36,078 nt of DNA, taken from positions 1 to 36,078 of the forward strand of contig CAUUCL010000011.1 of the NCBI GenBank assembly GCA_963543845.1, written 5' to 3'. The position numbers and the translations under genes are program-made. The notes under the pieces are model-generated. The model saw only the letters and a program-made list of their open reading frames with translations, was not told the DNA's origin and searched no databases. Position 1 is the stretch's first letter, and every line of letters begins with the position of its first letter. The stretch comes from CAUTNH01 sp963543845 (GTDB lineage Bacteria; Bacillota_I; Bacilli_A; Acholeplasmatales; Acholeplasmataceae). Positions 8,001-15,969 of the stretch are shown here, in pieces.

Positions 8001-9593
8001 TTATTTAATATCACTGTAGTAGCAAATATGCGATTTAAACTTTGGATTAAGTGCGAATTTTAAAGCAGTATGTGCCATTTTAGAAAGCTCTTCGGCGTTA
8101 TTTGAATCAATTTTTGAAACCGCAACTCCGCAATAAACATCAGCCTCAACTTGAATTGCACCATAATTTGCAACTAAATTTAAATAACTTTCAGACCTTG
8201 AAAGTCCATCTTTTAAAATTCCCATTTTTTTAGAATCAGTTAGTAAAAGTGCAAATCTTGTACCAGATAGTCTAAATAACTCACTATCACCTGTAATAAA
8301 TGCATCAGTTATTTTTTTAACATACTGAGCAAGAATCATATTTCCAACTGCTCTTGTATGTTTTTCATTTATATCTTTTATATTATTTACCTTAAGAACG
8401 ACAAGATGAAAATAAACTTGTTCATTTATTAGCCTGTTAACTTTCATTATCATATCATTTTCATCTTTTAAACTATCAAGCTCACCAATATTGCTTTGCA
8501 TAATATGTTTTTGATTTATTGGAGTAATTGATGAGGTAATCATAATATTATCTTTGGTGAAAATCTTCTTACCAATTTCCTGATACCAAGAATATGTTCC
8601 GTTTGAAAATAATCTATATTTAACTTTGAATGTAGGATTTTCTGGTGTAAGGGTAATTAGTGTTTTATTGTAAAAATTTAAATCCTCAGCATTCATTATT
8701 TTGTAAAAGTTTTTAGTAGATATTAAATTGTCACTAAAATTTAACCTATTTTTCAAATTATCACTAAGCCAGATGGTTTGCTCATTTAAATCAAAAAAGG
8801 CAAGTCCTTCTTTCGAAACTTCTAAAACCGAAACAAATTTTTCATTTAATATATCAAAATCATGACTAATAGTCTCATATTTTTTCTCGATATTTAACAT
8901 ATCAAATCCTGATTTTATCTGACCGTTTATAACCCTTCCAAGATATCTTTTTCCATGATAGATGGGCTGGTCTGATAATTTAAAAAAAACCTCATTTCCT
9001 GAAGCATTATAATATCCAATTTCAAAACTGTTAAAATCTCCTTTTGCAGAGTGATTTTTATATTCAATATATCCATCATAAAATCCCTTATTATCATAAC
9101 TTGCTTGATTTATAGATGTAATTCTTATCTTTTGAAATAAAAACTCAAATAGCTTTTTACCTAGTACCTCTTTTTCATCTTTAATCCCAAGTTCAGCTAA
9201 TAAATTCTCACTTATTTTTTTAACTTTATCTTTTTTATTTAACACAATATAACAATTCCAAGGGCTGTTTGAGATTGATTTTACAAATAAATTATTCCTT
9301 AGTATAAAAAATGCAAGATACGAAATATAAAAAATTATAAAATAAATTAAATATATTAAAGATAGACCTTGAAAGACTAGATAAAAAACTTGTCCTAACT
9401 CACTTTTTTTTATAACTAAATCATAAATGGCCTGAAAAATTGCGATTACCGTAAAATTTACACACGATAAAACAAGGTTTGTAATATTTTTAGCATTTTT
9501 ATAATTTACTGATAAATAAATTACTAAAATTAAAACTACAAACCCAAGAAGCAATGGATATATTGGATAAATTAAAAAATCACTTATTCTCAT
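8001..9593 (-). CDS. Membrane PAS protein with degenerate GGDEF domain
   Basis: A 530-residue protein with about three N-terminal membrane helices (roughly 9-29, 38-58, 70-98), two PAS-like regions (about 105-225 and 245-355) and a C-terminal GGDEF-fold domain (about 370-525). The catalytic GGDEF is replaced by SGTRF (443-447), so cyclic-di-GMP synthesis is not expected. This resembles the front half of GdpP (membrane, PAS, dead GGDEF) but the DHH/DHHA1 phosphodiesterase is absent and the gene ends cleanly. It sits two genes after cdaA with ATGA overlap to the 63-residue membrane gene, so a role in sensing or adjusting c-di-AMP synthesis is a reasonable inference. A generic sensor is the alternative. 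Confidence 0.8.
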   Translation of the reverse strand: MRISDFLIYPIYPLLLGFVVLILVIYLSVNYKNAKNITNLVLSCVNFTVIAIFQAIYDLVIKKSELGQVFYLVFQGLSLIYLIYFIIFYISYLAFFILRNNLFVKSISNSPWNCYIVLNKKDKVKKISENLLAELGIKDEKEVLGKKLFEFLFQKIRITSINQASYDNKGFYDGYIEYKNHSAKGDFNSFEIGYYNASGNEVFFKLSDQPIYHGKRYLGRVINGQIKSGFDMLNIEKKYETISHDFDILNEKFVSVLEVSKEGLAFFDLNEQTIWLSDNLKNRLNFSDNLISTKNFYKIMNAEDLNFYNKTLITLTPENPTFKVKYRLFSNGTYSWYQEIGKKIFTKDNIMITSSITPINQKHIMQSNIGELDSLKDENDMIMKVNRLINEQVYFHLVVLKVNNIKDINEKHTRAVGNMILAQYVKKITDAFITGDSELFRLSGTRFALLLTDSKKMGILKDGLSRSESYLNLVANYGAIQVEADVYCGVAVSKIDSNNAEELSKMAHTALKFALNPKFKSHICYYSDIK

Positions 9594-9781
9594 TTTTTAA
9601 CTAATGATGGTAAGACTAAATATATAAAAAATATAAGAGCCGATAGGATAAGTCCAAATAATAATTTAAATACTTTATACTTATTTACAAATCTAATAAA
9701 CTTTTCACTACCAAGAAAAAATACTAGTGCAGTTAATGGTTTAATGAAAATATATGACATAACATTTAAAAATTTTTTCAT
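9590..9781 (-). CDS. Small membrane protein next to cdaA
   Basis: A 63-residue protein with a strong hydrophobic helix at about 38-60, a weaker one at about 8-24, and basic residues between them. It has a perfect AGGAGG five bases before its ATG, which overlaps the cdaA stop, and it overlaps the following PAS/GGDEF gene by ATGA. It occupies the place where cdaR, the regulator of CdaA, usually lies, but has no YbbR-type extracellular domain. Function unknown; a membrane partner of CdaA or of the PAS protein is inference. Confidence 0.75.
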   Translation of the reverse strand: MKKFLNVMSYIFIKPLTALVFFLGSEKFIRFVNKYKVFKLLFGLILSALIFFIYLVLPSLVKK

Positions 9782-9790
9782 AATATCCTC

Positions 9791-10597
9791 CTAGTTAGCA
9801 AACGATGATAAATAATTAAGCAGTGAATTTCTATCAGGCATTGGCAGTAAAACAGATCCATATGTGATAGATACATCACCTGTTTCCTCTGATGCTACAA
9901 TAGTTAAAGCATCACTTATCTCACTTATGCCAATTGCTGCACGATGACGAGATCCGGTAGATTTTTCATATGCACCATTTTTAGTAAGATTAAAATATGC
10001 TCCTGCACAAATAATCTTATCGTTTTTAATAATTACTGCACCATCATGAAGAGGAGTATTTGGAATAAATATATTAGTTAATAGCTCTTTTGTAACATCC
10101 GCATTTAAAGCAATTGCTCTTTCTGAGAATTGTTCAAGTGAGGTATATTTTTCAATAGTTATCAAAGCCCCAATTTTTTTAGACGACATTTCAAAAATCG
10201 CCTCAACAATTATTTCTTTAGTTTTAGAACTTGTTGCCTCAATTTTATTTTTATTATGAGAAAATATAATTTGTATTGTCGACTCAAAGTTTTTTAACAC
10301 ATCTTTTTTAATCATTAAAAAGATTATCAAAGGCGATAGAATGTATGCTCCAATAAATATTAAATACTTTATTATTTGGGCTGAGATGTTATTTTTATCA
10401 AATCTTGCAAAAGCAAAAAATATACCAAACCCTAAAAAAATCACAACTCCCGCAAAAACCATTCCGAATGTTTTTTTATTTATAAACATAACTCTTATTA
10501 AAAACATAGAAACTAAAAATATCAAAATAGAAATAACAACTATTTGCCATATTTCAAGATTGCCTAAATTAGCTATTTTAGTAAATATATTATTCAT
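9791..10597 (-). CDS. cdaA: Diadenylate cyclase CdaA (c-di-AMP synthase)
   Basis: CdaA makes cyclic di-AMP from two ATP, controlling potassium and osmolyte uptake in Gram-positive bacteria. The 268-residue protein has three membrane helices (about 16-37, 44-65, 75-96) and a cytosolic DAC domain with both signatures, DGA at 185-187 and RHR at 217-219. AAGGAG lies 9 nt before the start. It opens a small group: cdaA, a 63-residue membrane protein, and the PAS/dead-GGDEF protein. The usual cdaR and glmM neighbours are absent, and no c-di-AMP phosphodiesterase is in the window. Confidence 0.96.
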   Translation of the reverse strand: MNNIFTKIANLGNLEIWQIVVISILIFLVSMFLIRVMFINKKTFGMVFAGVVIFLGFGIFFAFARFDKNNISAQIIKYLIFIGAYILSPLIIFLMIKKDVLKNFESTIQIIFSHNKNKIEATSSKTKEIIVEAIFEMSSKKIGALITIEKYTSLEQFSERAIALNADVTKELLTNIFIPNTPLHDGAVIIKNDKIICAGAYFNLTKNGAYEKSTGSRHRAAIGISEISDALTIVASEETGDVSITYGSVLLPMPDRNSLLNYLSSFAN

Positions 10598-10669
10598 ATG
10601 ATACTGTCTCCTTTTTATTTTAAATCTATAATATTTTTGAATTAAACCGCTTTTATTATATCTAGTATT

Positions 10670-10678
10670 ATTATAACA
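10670..10678 (-). promoter_or_regulatory. Extended -10 promoter candidate for cdaA
   Basis: Minus-strand TGTTATAAT, an extended -10 box, in the 121-nt gap between the metallopeptidase gene and cdaA. No good -35 is found at 17 nt. It would give a leader of roughly 65 nt and allow cdaA and its followers to be transcribed independently of ruvX. No convincing terminator is seen in the gap, so read-through is also likely. Confidence 0.4.
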
Positions 10679-10718
10679 AATATCTAAGCAAACTAGTCTT
10701 TGTTAAATCAAAATAATA

Positions 10719-11405
10719 TCAGTATACAATATGATTTTTCTTCAATCTTTTATCATTTTCTTTATAATTTGGGTCTAACTTTTCTAGTAAGTTATAAAAA
10801 TCTTTAGAGTGGTTTTGAAAGATAAAATGTGAATACTCATGAAATAAAAGATGAAACAAATTCTCTTTTTCAAGTTTTATCATAAAAAGAGAAATGCAGA
10901 TATATCCTTCAAGATAATTGCAATATCCATATTTAGTCTTTAATTTTTTAAAGCAAACTGGAACTATCTTAATATTTAAACTATTTAATCTTTCTTTATA
11001 TAAAACATTAAATTCTAATACTTTTTTACTAAGAAGATCAATTGCGATTTTCCTTTTGACATTTTCTAAGCTCTTATCCTTATATCTTATATTTATATAT
11101 ATTACTAGGTTTATATCATCTAATAAATAGAGCGATTTAGTTTTTAAAAATGATATTTTATAACTTTTACCAAAGATTAAAAATGCATCATCATCTTCTA
11201 GGTTTTTTAAATTTAAAAGAATCATGTTATAAAACTTGTCAAACTTTTTTAATAAATAACTCTTTGCAAAATCAAGGCTATGATACTTTCCAAGTTTTGC
11301 TAGAATATATCCTTTTTCAACTTTAAAATAGCTAGATTTATTTTTAGTTTTTATAAATTTTACTAAAAGCTCTTTATCATCTTTTTTTAAGATTAAATCA
11401 CTCAT
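10719..11405 (-). CDS. YgjP-type zinc metallopeptidase-like protein (DUF45)
   Basis: A 228-residue protein of the YgjP/WLM group. The zinc motif HEYSH is at 189-193, followed by NHSKDFYNLLEKLDPNYKE, which is the family's typical second half (a further His at 199 and the PxYKE tail). The KYGYCN segment at 158-163 matches the conserved middle part. A soluble, presumably zinc-dependent hydrolase; the substrate is not known for the family. It overlaps trhP2 by 8 nt at the end of the tRNA-modification group. Confidence 0.88.
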   Translation of the reverse strand: MSDLILKKDDKELLVKFIKTKNKSSYFKVEKGYILAKLGKYHSLDFAKSYLLKKFDKFYNMILLNLKNLEDDDAFLIFGKSYKISFLKTKSLYLLDDINLVIYINIRYKDKSLENVKRKIAIDLLSKKVLEFNVLYKERLNSLNIKIVPVCFKKLKTKYGYCNYLEGYICISLFMIKLEKENLFHLLFHEYSHFIFQNHSKDFYNLLEKLDPNYKENDKRLKKNHIVY

Positions 11406-12573
11406 AAATTATTTTTAAAAGACTTCCTTTTTCACATTTTATATCTGTTTTAAATGAGTATATTTCCTCAGGGTGGTTTGCAAATTCTACAGAATTATTT
11501 TTTTCATCTTTTAAATCAGATACTAAAAAGTCTTCACTTTTTCCATTTACCGAAAAAAAGTAAGCCTTAGAATTATTATAAAATTTATTTTTACATCTAA
11601 CATAGCACCTATTATCTTTTTCGCTATAACTTAAAACAAGCCCAATAAAGTTTTGCTTAGGAGAAGTTTTTATAAATTTATATATTTGAGTATCATTTGA
11701 AAAATCACTATTTATTCCCCATGTTATATACTCTCTTCCACCAGCGGTTAAAACTTCTTTTTCAAGCATATCATAATCTTCCTCTTTTAAATTATCGCAA
11801 TTATCAATTAAATATCTATAAATATTTATAATTGTCGCAAGATAATTTTCGCTTTTCATTCTACCTTCTATTTTATATGATTGAACATTAGAAAGTTTTA
11901 ATATTTCCTTTAAAAATCTAATTGTTTTTAAATCCTTTGAAGAAAGTGAAAACTCTTTATCCGAAATTTTTTTACCGCTATCGTATAACTTATAAACCCA
12001 TCTACAACTATGAGCACAATCACCCCTGTTGGCATCACGACTTGTCATAATATTTGATAAAATACATCTTCCTGAATAACTCATACAGCATCCGCCATGA
12101 ATAAAAACCTCAAGTTCAACATTAGATTTTAAATTTTTAATATCATCTATTTGAAGCTCTCTTGCAAGTATTACTCTTTTTGCGCCAAGATTTTCATAGT
12201 ATTTAATTGCATATGAATTTGTAACAGAACACTGCGTCGAGATAAAAGTGTTAAGTCCTACTTTTTTTGCAACATCTAAAAAATAAAGGCTTGCAAGTAT
12301 TACTCCGTGAACATTTACTTTTTTTAGCATTTTAAAAAATTTTTTAACGTTTTTTATATCACTGTTTTTAGGAATTATATTAGATGTCACATATACTTTT
12401 TTACCTTTTTTATTAGCATAATCAACCAATTTTTTAAGGCCGCAAAAATCAATATTGGATGCCCTTTTTCTAAGTGAGAACCTACTTAGCCCAATATAAA
12501 TTGCATCAGCCCCATTTTCAAAATCAAGCATTGCTTTTTCAATTGTACTTGCTGGCGCTAATAACTCACTCAT
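11398..12573 (-). CDS. tRNA U34 hydroxylation protein TrhP2-like (peptidase U32 family)
   Basis: A U32-family protein of 391 residues. The family signature EVFIHGGCCMSYSGRC lies at 155-170 and further cysteines at 186 and 190 could help bind an Fe-S cluster. N-terminal LLAPAST and GADAIYIG match the TIM-barrel start of U32 proteins. In Bacillus the adjacent yrrN-yrrO pair (TrhP1/TrhP2) makes 5-hydroxyuridine at tRNA position 34, which TrmR (yrrM) methylates to 5-methoxyuridine. The order trmR, U32, U32 is the same here, so I assign that role. It overlaps the preceding trhP1-like gene by 8 nt. Confidence 0.88.
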   Translation of the reverse strand: MSELLAPASTIEKAMLDFENGADAIYIGLSRFSLRKRASNIDFCGLKKLVDYANKKGKKVYVTSNIIPKNSDIKNVKKFFKMLKKVNVHGVILASLYFLDVAKKVGLNTFISTQCSVTNSYAIKYYENLGAKRVILARELQIDDIKNLKSNVELEVFIHGGCCMSYSGRCILSNIMTSRDANRGDCAHSCRWVYKLYDSGKKISDKEFSLSSKDLKTIRFLKEILKLSNVQSYKIEGRMKSENYLATIINIYRYLIDNCDNLKEEDYDMLEKEVLTAGGREYITWGINSDFSNDTQIYKFIKTSPKQNFIGLVLSYSEKDNRCYVRCKNKFYNNSKAYFFSVNGKSEDFLVSDLKDEKNNSVEFANHPEEIYSFKTDIKCEKGSLLKIIYE

Positions 12574-13348
12574 TGATATTCCTTCTTACTTTAATTATCT
12601 CGTCAAGGTTTAAAAATATTTGATCAAAGATAAAATAATCAAGATTATTTAAATCTTTTATATTGCTTGTTAAATCTATTATTTTAGATGTATAAATTGT
12701 CGTACCGTTTATATTTTCAATAATCGGAAGTTTATCATTTAATCTTTCATTTTCAATTAAATAATATGTCTTTTTTTTAGTATCAAGTGATAAATTATAC
12801 TCCTTACTAAAATTTGTGATAAGTTTTCTTTTAGAGTAAAACATTGGATAATGACCATATCCAATTATTGCAGTTTTAATTTTTTTATTTTTAATTATTT
12901 CTAATTTATCTAGAAAATCTAGCTCGCTTGAGATAACTCCTGCATGAATTTTATCTTTTTTTAAAATGTTAAAATCATACTTATTAGATAAAATAGGTCC
13001 TGGGTAAAATATTACTTTATCTGCTTTTTTTAAACTTTTAAAATACTCTAAAAGACCAATATCAGAGACGATTATTTTGTTAATTTCATCGATAACATTA
13101 TCTTTTAAAATAGTAAATAAATCTTTAATCATCTCATCTGTGTAAAGTAAGTTCAAAGAAATGATTAACTCCTTAGCGTATTCATTTTTTAATTTAATTG
13201 CTTTTTTTAAATCATCAAGATTAAAATATGATAAAAAGCCTTTTGAAAAATTTTCTAAACCTAAAATAAAGCCATCAAAAAGTGAGGCTTTTTTTATATC
13301 CGAGATATCATTTATTGTGATTAAATATTTTATTTTACTTTTCTTAAT
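12566..13348 (-). CDS. TrhP1-like U32 family protein with non-AUG start
   Basis: The first of two U32-type genes, matching Bacillus yrrN (TrhP1) by position and by its middle part (KIHAGVISSELDF, IIGYGHYPMFYSKRKL). A TTG at 13156 would give only 196 residues, but the same frame is open upstream and encodes plausible family sequence (SKIKYLITINDISD, then LFDGFILGLEN). No ATG, GTG or TTG occurs in that part. The coordinates use ATT at 13348 (260 residues, beginning KKSKIKYLI after the start); ATA at 13333 is an alternative. The extension overlaps the trmR end by 19 nt in the -1 frame, so frameshifting from trmR or a sequence error is also possible. The U32 cysteine motif is absent, as in this half of the pair. 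About 50 residues shorter than Bacillus YrrN. Confidence 0.75.
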   Translation of the reverse strand: MKKSKIKYLITINDISDIKKASLFDGFILGLENFSKGFLSYFNLDDLKKAIKLKNEYAKELIISLNLLYTDEMIKDLFTILKDNVIDEINKIIVSDIGLLEYFKSLKKADKVIFYPGPILSNKYDFNILKKDKIHAGVISSELDFLDKLEIIKNKKIKTAIIGYGHYPMFYSKRKLITNFSKEYNLSLDTKKKTYYLIENERLNDKLPIIENINGTTIYTSKIIDLTSNIKDLNNLDYFIFDQIFLNLDEIIKVRRNINE

Positions 13349-13896
13349 ACTAATAATCCATCATCTACTTTTAACAATTCTTTTTCATAGCAATTTAAAT
13401 TATTTACATAATCTAAAAATTTATGCATTTTTTTACTTATTGGTTTTAATCTTTTAGGAAATGATTCAACATCATTTATCGCAAAGTTCATATTATCAAA
13501 TAAAATTATTCCACCTATTTTAAGATTAGATTTAAAGTTTTCAAAAAACTCAAAATACTTACTTTTAGCTCCATCTATAAAAATTGCATCAAATATCTTA
13601 TCAATTTTATAAGATGTTGCATCAGCATTTATAAAATCAACATTTCTTGCATTATATTTAATTTTATTTTCTAAAGCCAATTTAAAAAGGTCTTCATTTT
13701 TTTCAATGCTAACAACATTAAATCCATAACTTGCTAAAATAATCGCTGAATAACCAATCGCCGAACCTATTTCTAAAACACTTATAAAATTATTTTCTTT
13801 AAATAAATTTACCATATATCTTAAAGAGATATCTCTTATAATTGGGATATTCTTACTAAGCGCATCTTTTTTAAATTCTTCTAATTTTTTATCCAT
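13330..13896 (-). CDS. trmR: tRNA 5-hydroxyuridine methyltransferase TrmR-like
   Basis: A 188-residue class I SAM-dependent O-methyltransferase of the COMT-like type. Motif I is LEIGSAIGYSA at 41-51, followed by an acidic VSIEKNE end of strand two, then FDAIFIDGAKSKY and GGIILFDN, all typical of the TrmR/YrrM group. The position between ruvX and the two U32 genes matches Bacillus, where TrmR makes 5-methoxyuridine from 5-hydroxyuridine at tRNA U34. It overlaps ruvX by 8 nt. Confidence 0.9.
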   Translation of the reverse strand: MDKKLEEFKKDALSKNIPIIRDISLRYMVNLFKENNFISVLEIGSAIGYSAIILASYGFNVVSIEKNEDLFKLALENKIKYNARNVDFINADATSYKIDKIFDAIFIDGAKSKYFEFFENFKSNLKIGGIILFDNMNFAINDVESFPKRLKPISKKMHKFLDYVNNLNCYEKELLKVDDGLLVLRKVK

Positions 13897-14317
13897 TTTT
13901 CTTATCTAAAAAAGATTGTAAAATAATTTCTGCTGAAAGCTCATCTTTCAATCTTTTTTTATCCTTTATACTCTTTTTTAAATTTTGCATTATTTTAAAA
14001 GAATATACTGTTGTAAGTCTTTCATCTTCTAAAAAAATCTCAACATCGTTAAAATCTTCTTTAATTTTCTTAGCTACCATCTCGCTAATTAAAGCCTTCT
14101 CGCCAATTGTATTGTTCATATTCTTAGGATATCCTAATACAATACAATTAGGTTTATATAAATTTATTTCAGTTTTTAATAAATTATACATCCTATTATA
14201 ATCTGCTTCATTAAAGTGAATAGTCTTATAAGCTTGAGCAATAATTGATGTATTTGATACTGCTATACCGACTGTTTTTGAGCCAATATCAAGCGCCATA
14301 TATTTTTTAATATTCAT
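13889..14317 (-). CDS. ruvX: RuvX/YqgF family putative pre-16S rRNA nuclease
   Basis: A 142-residue RNase H-fold protein. The motifs are MALDIGSKTVGIAVS with the first acidic residue D10, VLGYPKNMNNTIG, FLEDERLTT at 96-103 and DELSAE near the end, all standard for YqgF. The family matures the 16S rRNA 5' end and was earlier called a Holliday junction resolvase. It is the first gene of the large minus-strand run and divergent from the NYN gene. The ATG at 14317 has no Shine-Dalgarno sequence and lies six bases from a -10 box, so a leaderless transcript is likely. Confidence 0.94.
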   Translation of the reverse strand: MNIKKYMALDIGSKTVGIAVSNTSIIAQAYKTIHFNEADYNRMYNLLKTEINLYKPNCIVLGYPKNMNNTIGEKALISEMVAKKIKEDFNDVEIFLEDERLTTVYSFKIMQNLKKSIKDKKRLKDELSAEIILQSFLDKKNG

Positions 14318-14323
14318 ATATTC

Positions 14324-14329
14324 ATTATA
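14324..14329 (-). promoter_or_regulatory. -10 box of ruvX, predicting a leaderless mRNA
   Basis: Minus-strand TATAAT ends six bases before the ruvX ATG. With usual spacing, transcription would begin on or next to the A of the start codon. The -35 region is weak (TTTAAT at about 18 nt). No Shine-Dalgarno sequence exists upstream, consistent with leaderless initiation. Confidence 0.5.
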
Positions 14330-14380
14330 TTAAAAAACAAACAATAATTAAAACTAAATAAATTCCACAATTAACATATA

Positions 14381-14389
14381 TGGTAAAAT
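14381..14389 (+). promoter_or_regulatory. Extended -10 promoter candidate for the NYN gene
   Basis: TGGTAAAAT on the plus strand, an extended -10 box 29 nt before the start of the NYN gene, with a good ribosome site (AGGAAGG) in between at 14404-14410. It is back to back with the ruvX promoter in a 101-nt divergent region. Confidence 0.5.
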
Positions 14390-14418
14390 TAAATCAAAAG
14401 ATTAGGAAGGTGGATTAA

Positions 14419-15879
14419 ATGAGTGAAAAATTAAAAGAGAATAAATATGAAAATTATAGACAAAATATAGTTTTAACCATGGCCTATTTGCTGGGAGTTT
14501 CCGATAGCAATTTAAATACTAAATATGAAAATATTAAAGATTTAGAAAAGTGTTTAGATGAGCTTTTTGAAAATAAAGACGCAAGGATAATAAGATATCT
14601 TTCAATTCTTAGAAATGAGTTTTTCACAAGACATAAAAAAATAAGAGAGCATTTAAATAATGTTAGCTCAATATATGATATGAAAGATGTTGTAAGCGTA
14701 AACTTAATAGATGAATTAAGTGAATTTGGAATTGATGTAGTAAAACTTGATAAAGGTACATCCGTTCAAATTGCATATATAAATAATTTAATAAGCGCTA
14801 ATATAGAAAAAGTAAAGAAAATATTCCCCGATTGGATAAGATGGGAATATGTAAAAAATTTATTTAAAATGCCAAAGTGTTATATTGAAAGTGATAAATC
14901 CATAAAAGGCAAAAATATTGATAAACTAAGATTAGAAGTTAAAAAAGCAAGAGGTTTTTATAATGAATACTATGATTACTATCCATTTCAAGTTTATTTA
15001 AGCTGGGGACATAAAAGACCAAGAGAAGACTGGGGAAATGTTTTATACAACGATGATAAATTTTTAAAGATTTTATACTCATTGAATAATGACCGCTTCC
15101 AAGGAAGTGGTTATGTTATAGATGCAAAAATTGATACAAAAGAAAATATTTATAACTTTTTAAAAAACTCTGAAAAAGCAATAATTTTAGTTGACTGTGA
15201 GAATATGGAACCTTTTAAACTTCTTGCAGTTTTAAAAAATCTTCATGAAGAAAAACTTAAAAAAATTCAAAAAATATTTTTAATAAACGATAAAAATACT
15301 ACCAAGACTTGGGACTTTTTCAAAGACTTTACCAACATAAAAGTTGAGCATATTTTAGCTGAAAGAGTAATAAAAGAAAAATCGCTTGTAGATCAGAATC
15401 TAATTCTAACTGCCTCAAAAGAACACTATAAAAATAATGTTGATAGTATTATTATCGCTAGCAGTGACTCCGATTATGTTCCACTTGCAAGCTCTCTTAA
15501 GGAGGCTAACTTTTTATTTTTGACAGAAAAAAGATTAACATCTGAAAAAACTACTGATAAATATGATGAGCTTGAGATTATATATTGCTTTGTTGATGAT
15601 TTTGCTCAAGATGAGGTTCAAGATTGCAAGAATATGGTTTTATATAATTCACTAATGCAAATAATAGAAAAAATAAATGCTGAAGGAGTCTTTCCTACAT
15701 TCAATGCCCTTGAGCTTGTTGATTTAGTATATGAGAGTGTATATATAAAAGAAAGACATAATCAATTAGAACAAGAAAAAGAAGTATTTTTCAAAAACTA
15801 TATAAAGCCTGGTTTTATTATTAAAATAGGTGATGATAATAAACTTATAGTAGAAATCACATCTAAAAAAAGAGTTTAA
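14419..15879 (+). CDS. NYN (PIN-like) domain protein, putative RNase
   Basis: A 486-residue soluble protein. The C-terminal half (about 252-390) is a NYN domain of the PIN-like nuclease fold: AIILVDCEN with D259 and E261 at the end of the first strand, and IIIASSDSDYVPLA with D350 and D352 at the second acidic site. The N-terminal 250 residues are helical and I do not recognise them. The acidic residues needed for metal-dependent RNA cleavage look present, so an RNA-processing role is plausible; the target is unknown. Single gene with its own promoter, divergent from ruvX. Confidence 0.82.
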   Translation: MSEKLKENKYENYRQNIVLTMAYLLGVSDSNLNTKYENIKDLEKCLDELFENKDARIIRYLSILRNEFFTRHKKIREHLNNVSSIYDMKDVVSVNLIDELSEFGIDVVKLDKGTSVQIAYINNLISANIEKVKKIFPDWIRWEYVKNLFKMPKCYIESDKSIKGKNIDKLRLEVKKARGFYNEYYDYYPFQVYLSWGHKRPREDWGNVLYNDDKFLKILYSLNNDRFQGSGYVIDAKIDTKENIYNFLKNSEKAIILVDCENMEPFKLLAVLKNLHEEKLKKIQKIFLINDKNTTKTWDFFKDFTNIKVEHILAERVIKEKSLVDQNLILTASKEHYKNNVDSIIIASSDSDYVPLASSLKEANFLFLTEKRLTSEKTTDKYDELEIIYCFVDDFAQDEVQDCKNMVLYNSLMQIIEKINAEGVFPTFNALELVDLVYESVYIKERHNQLEQEKEVFFKNYIKPGFIIKIGDDNKLIVEITSKKRV

Positions 15880-15905
15880 ACACTTTAATTGGTTTATCGT
15901 CTTAT

Positions 15906-15933
15906 TTGCAAAAAATATAAATAATGCTATAAT
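15906..15933 (+). promoter_or_regulatory. Promoter of the Fur-family gene
   Basis: TTGCAA at 15906-15911, a 16-nt spacer, and TATAAT at 15928-15933 preceded by TGC (extended -10). It stands 37 nt before the start codon and is followed by AGAGG as ribosome site. This is one of the best -35/-10 pairs in the window. Confidence 0.75.
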
Positions 15934-15969
15934 AACATATAAGGTATTTTTTAAAAAAGAGGCGATTTT

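Noticed and set aside
8001..9593. Active diguanylate cyclase
   Set aside because: The GGDEF motif is replaced by SGTRF, removing the metal- and substrate-binding residues.
13161..13457. 98-codon plus-strand frame across the trhP1/trmR junction
   Set aside because: Antisense shadow; the minus strand here encodes the N-terminal part of trhP1 and the end of trmR.
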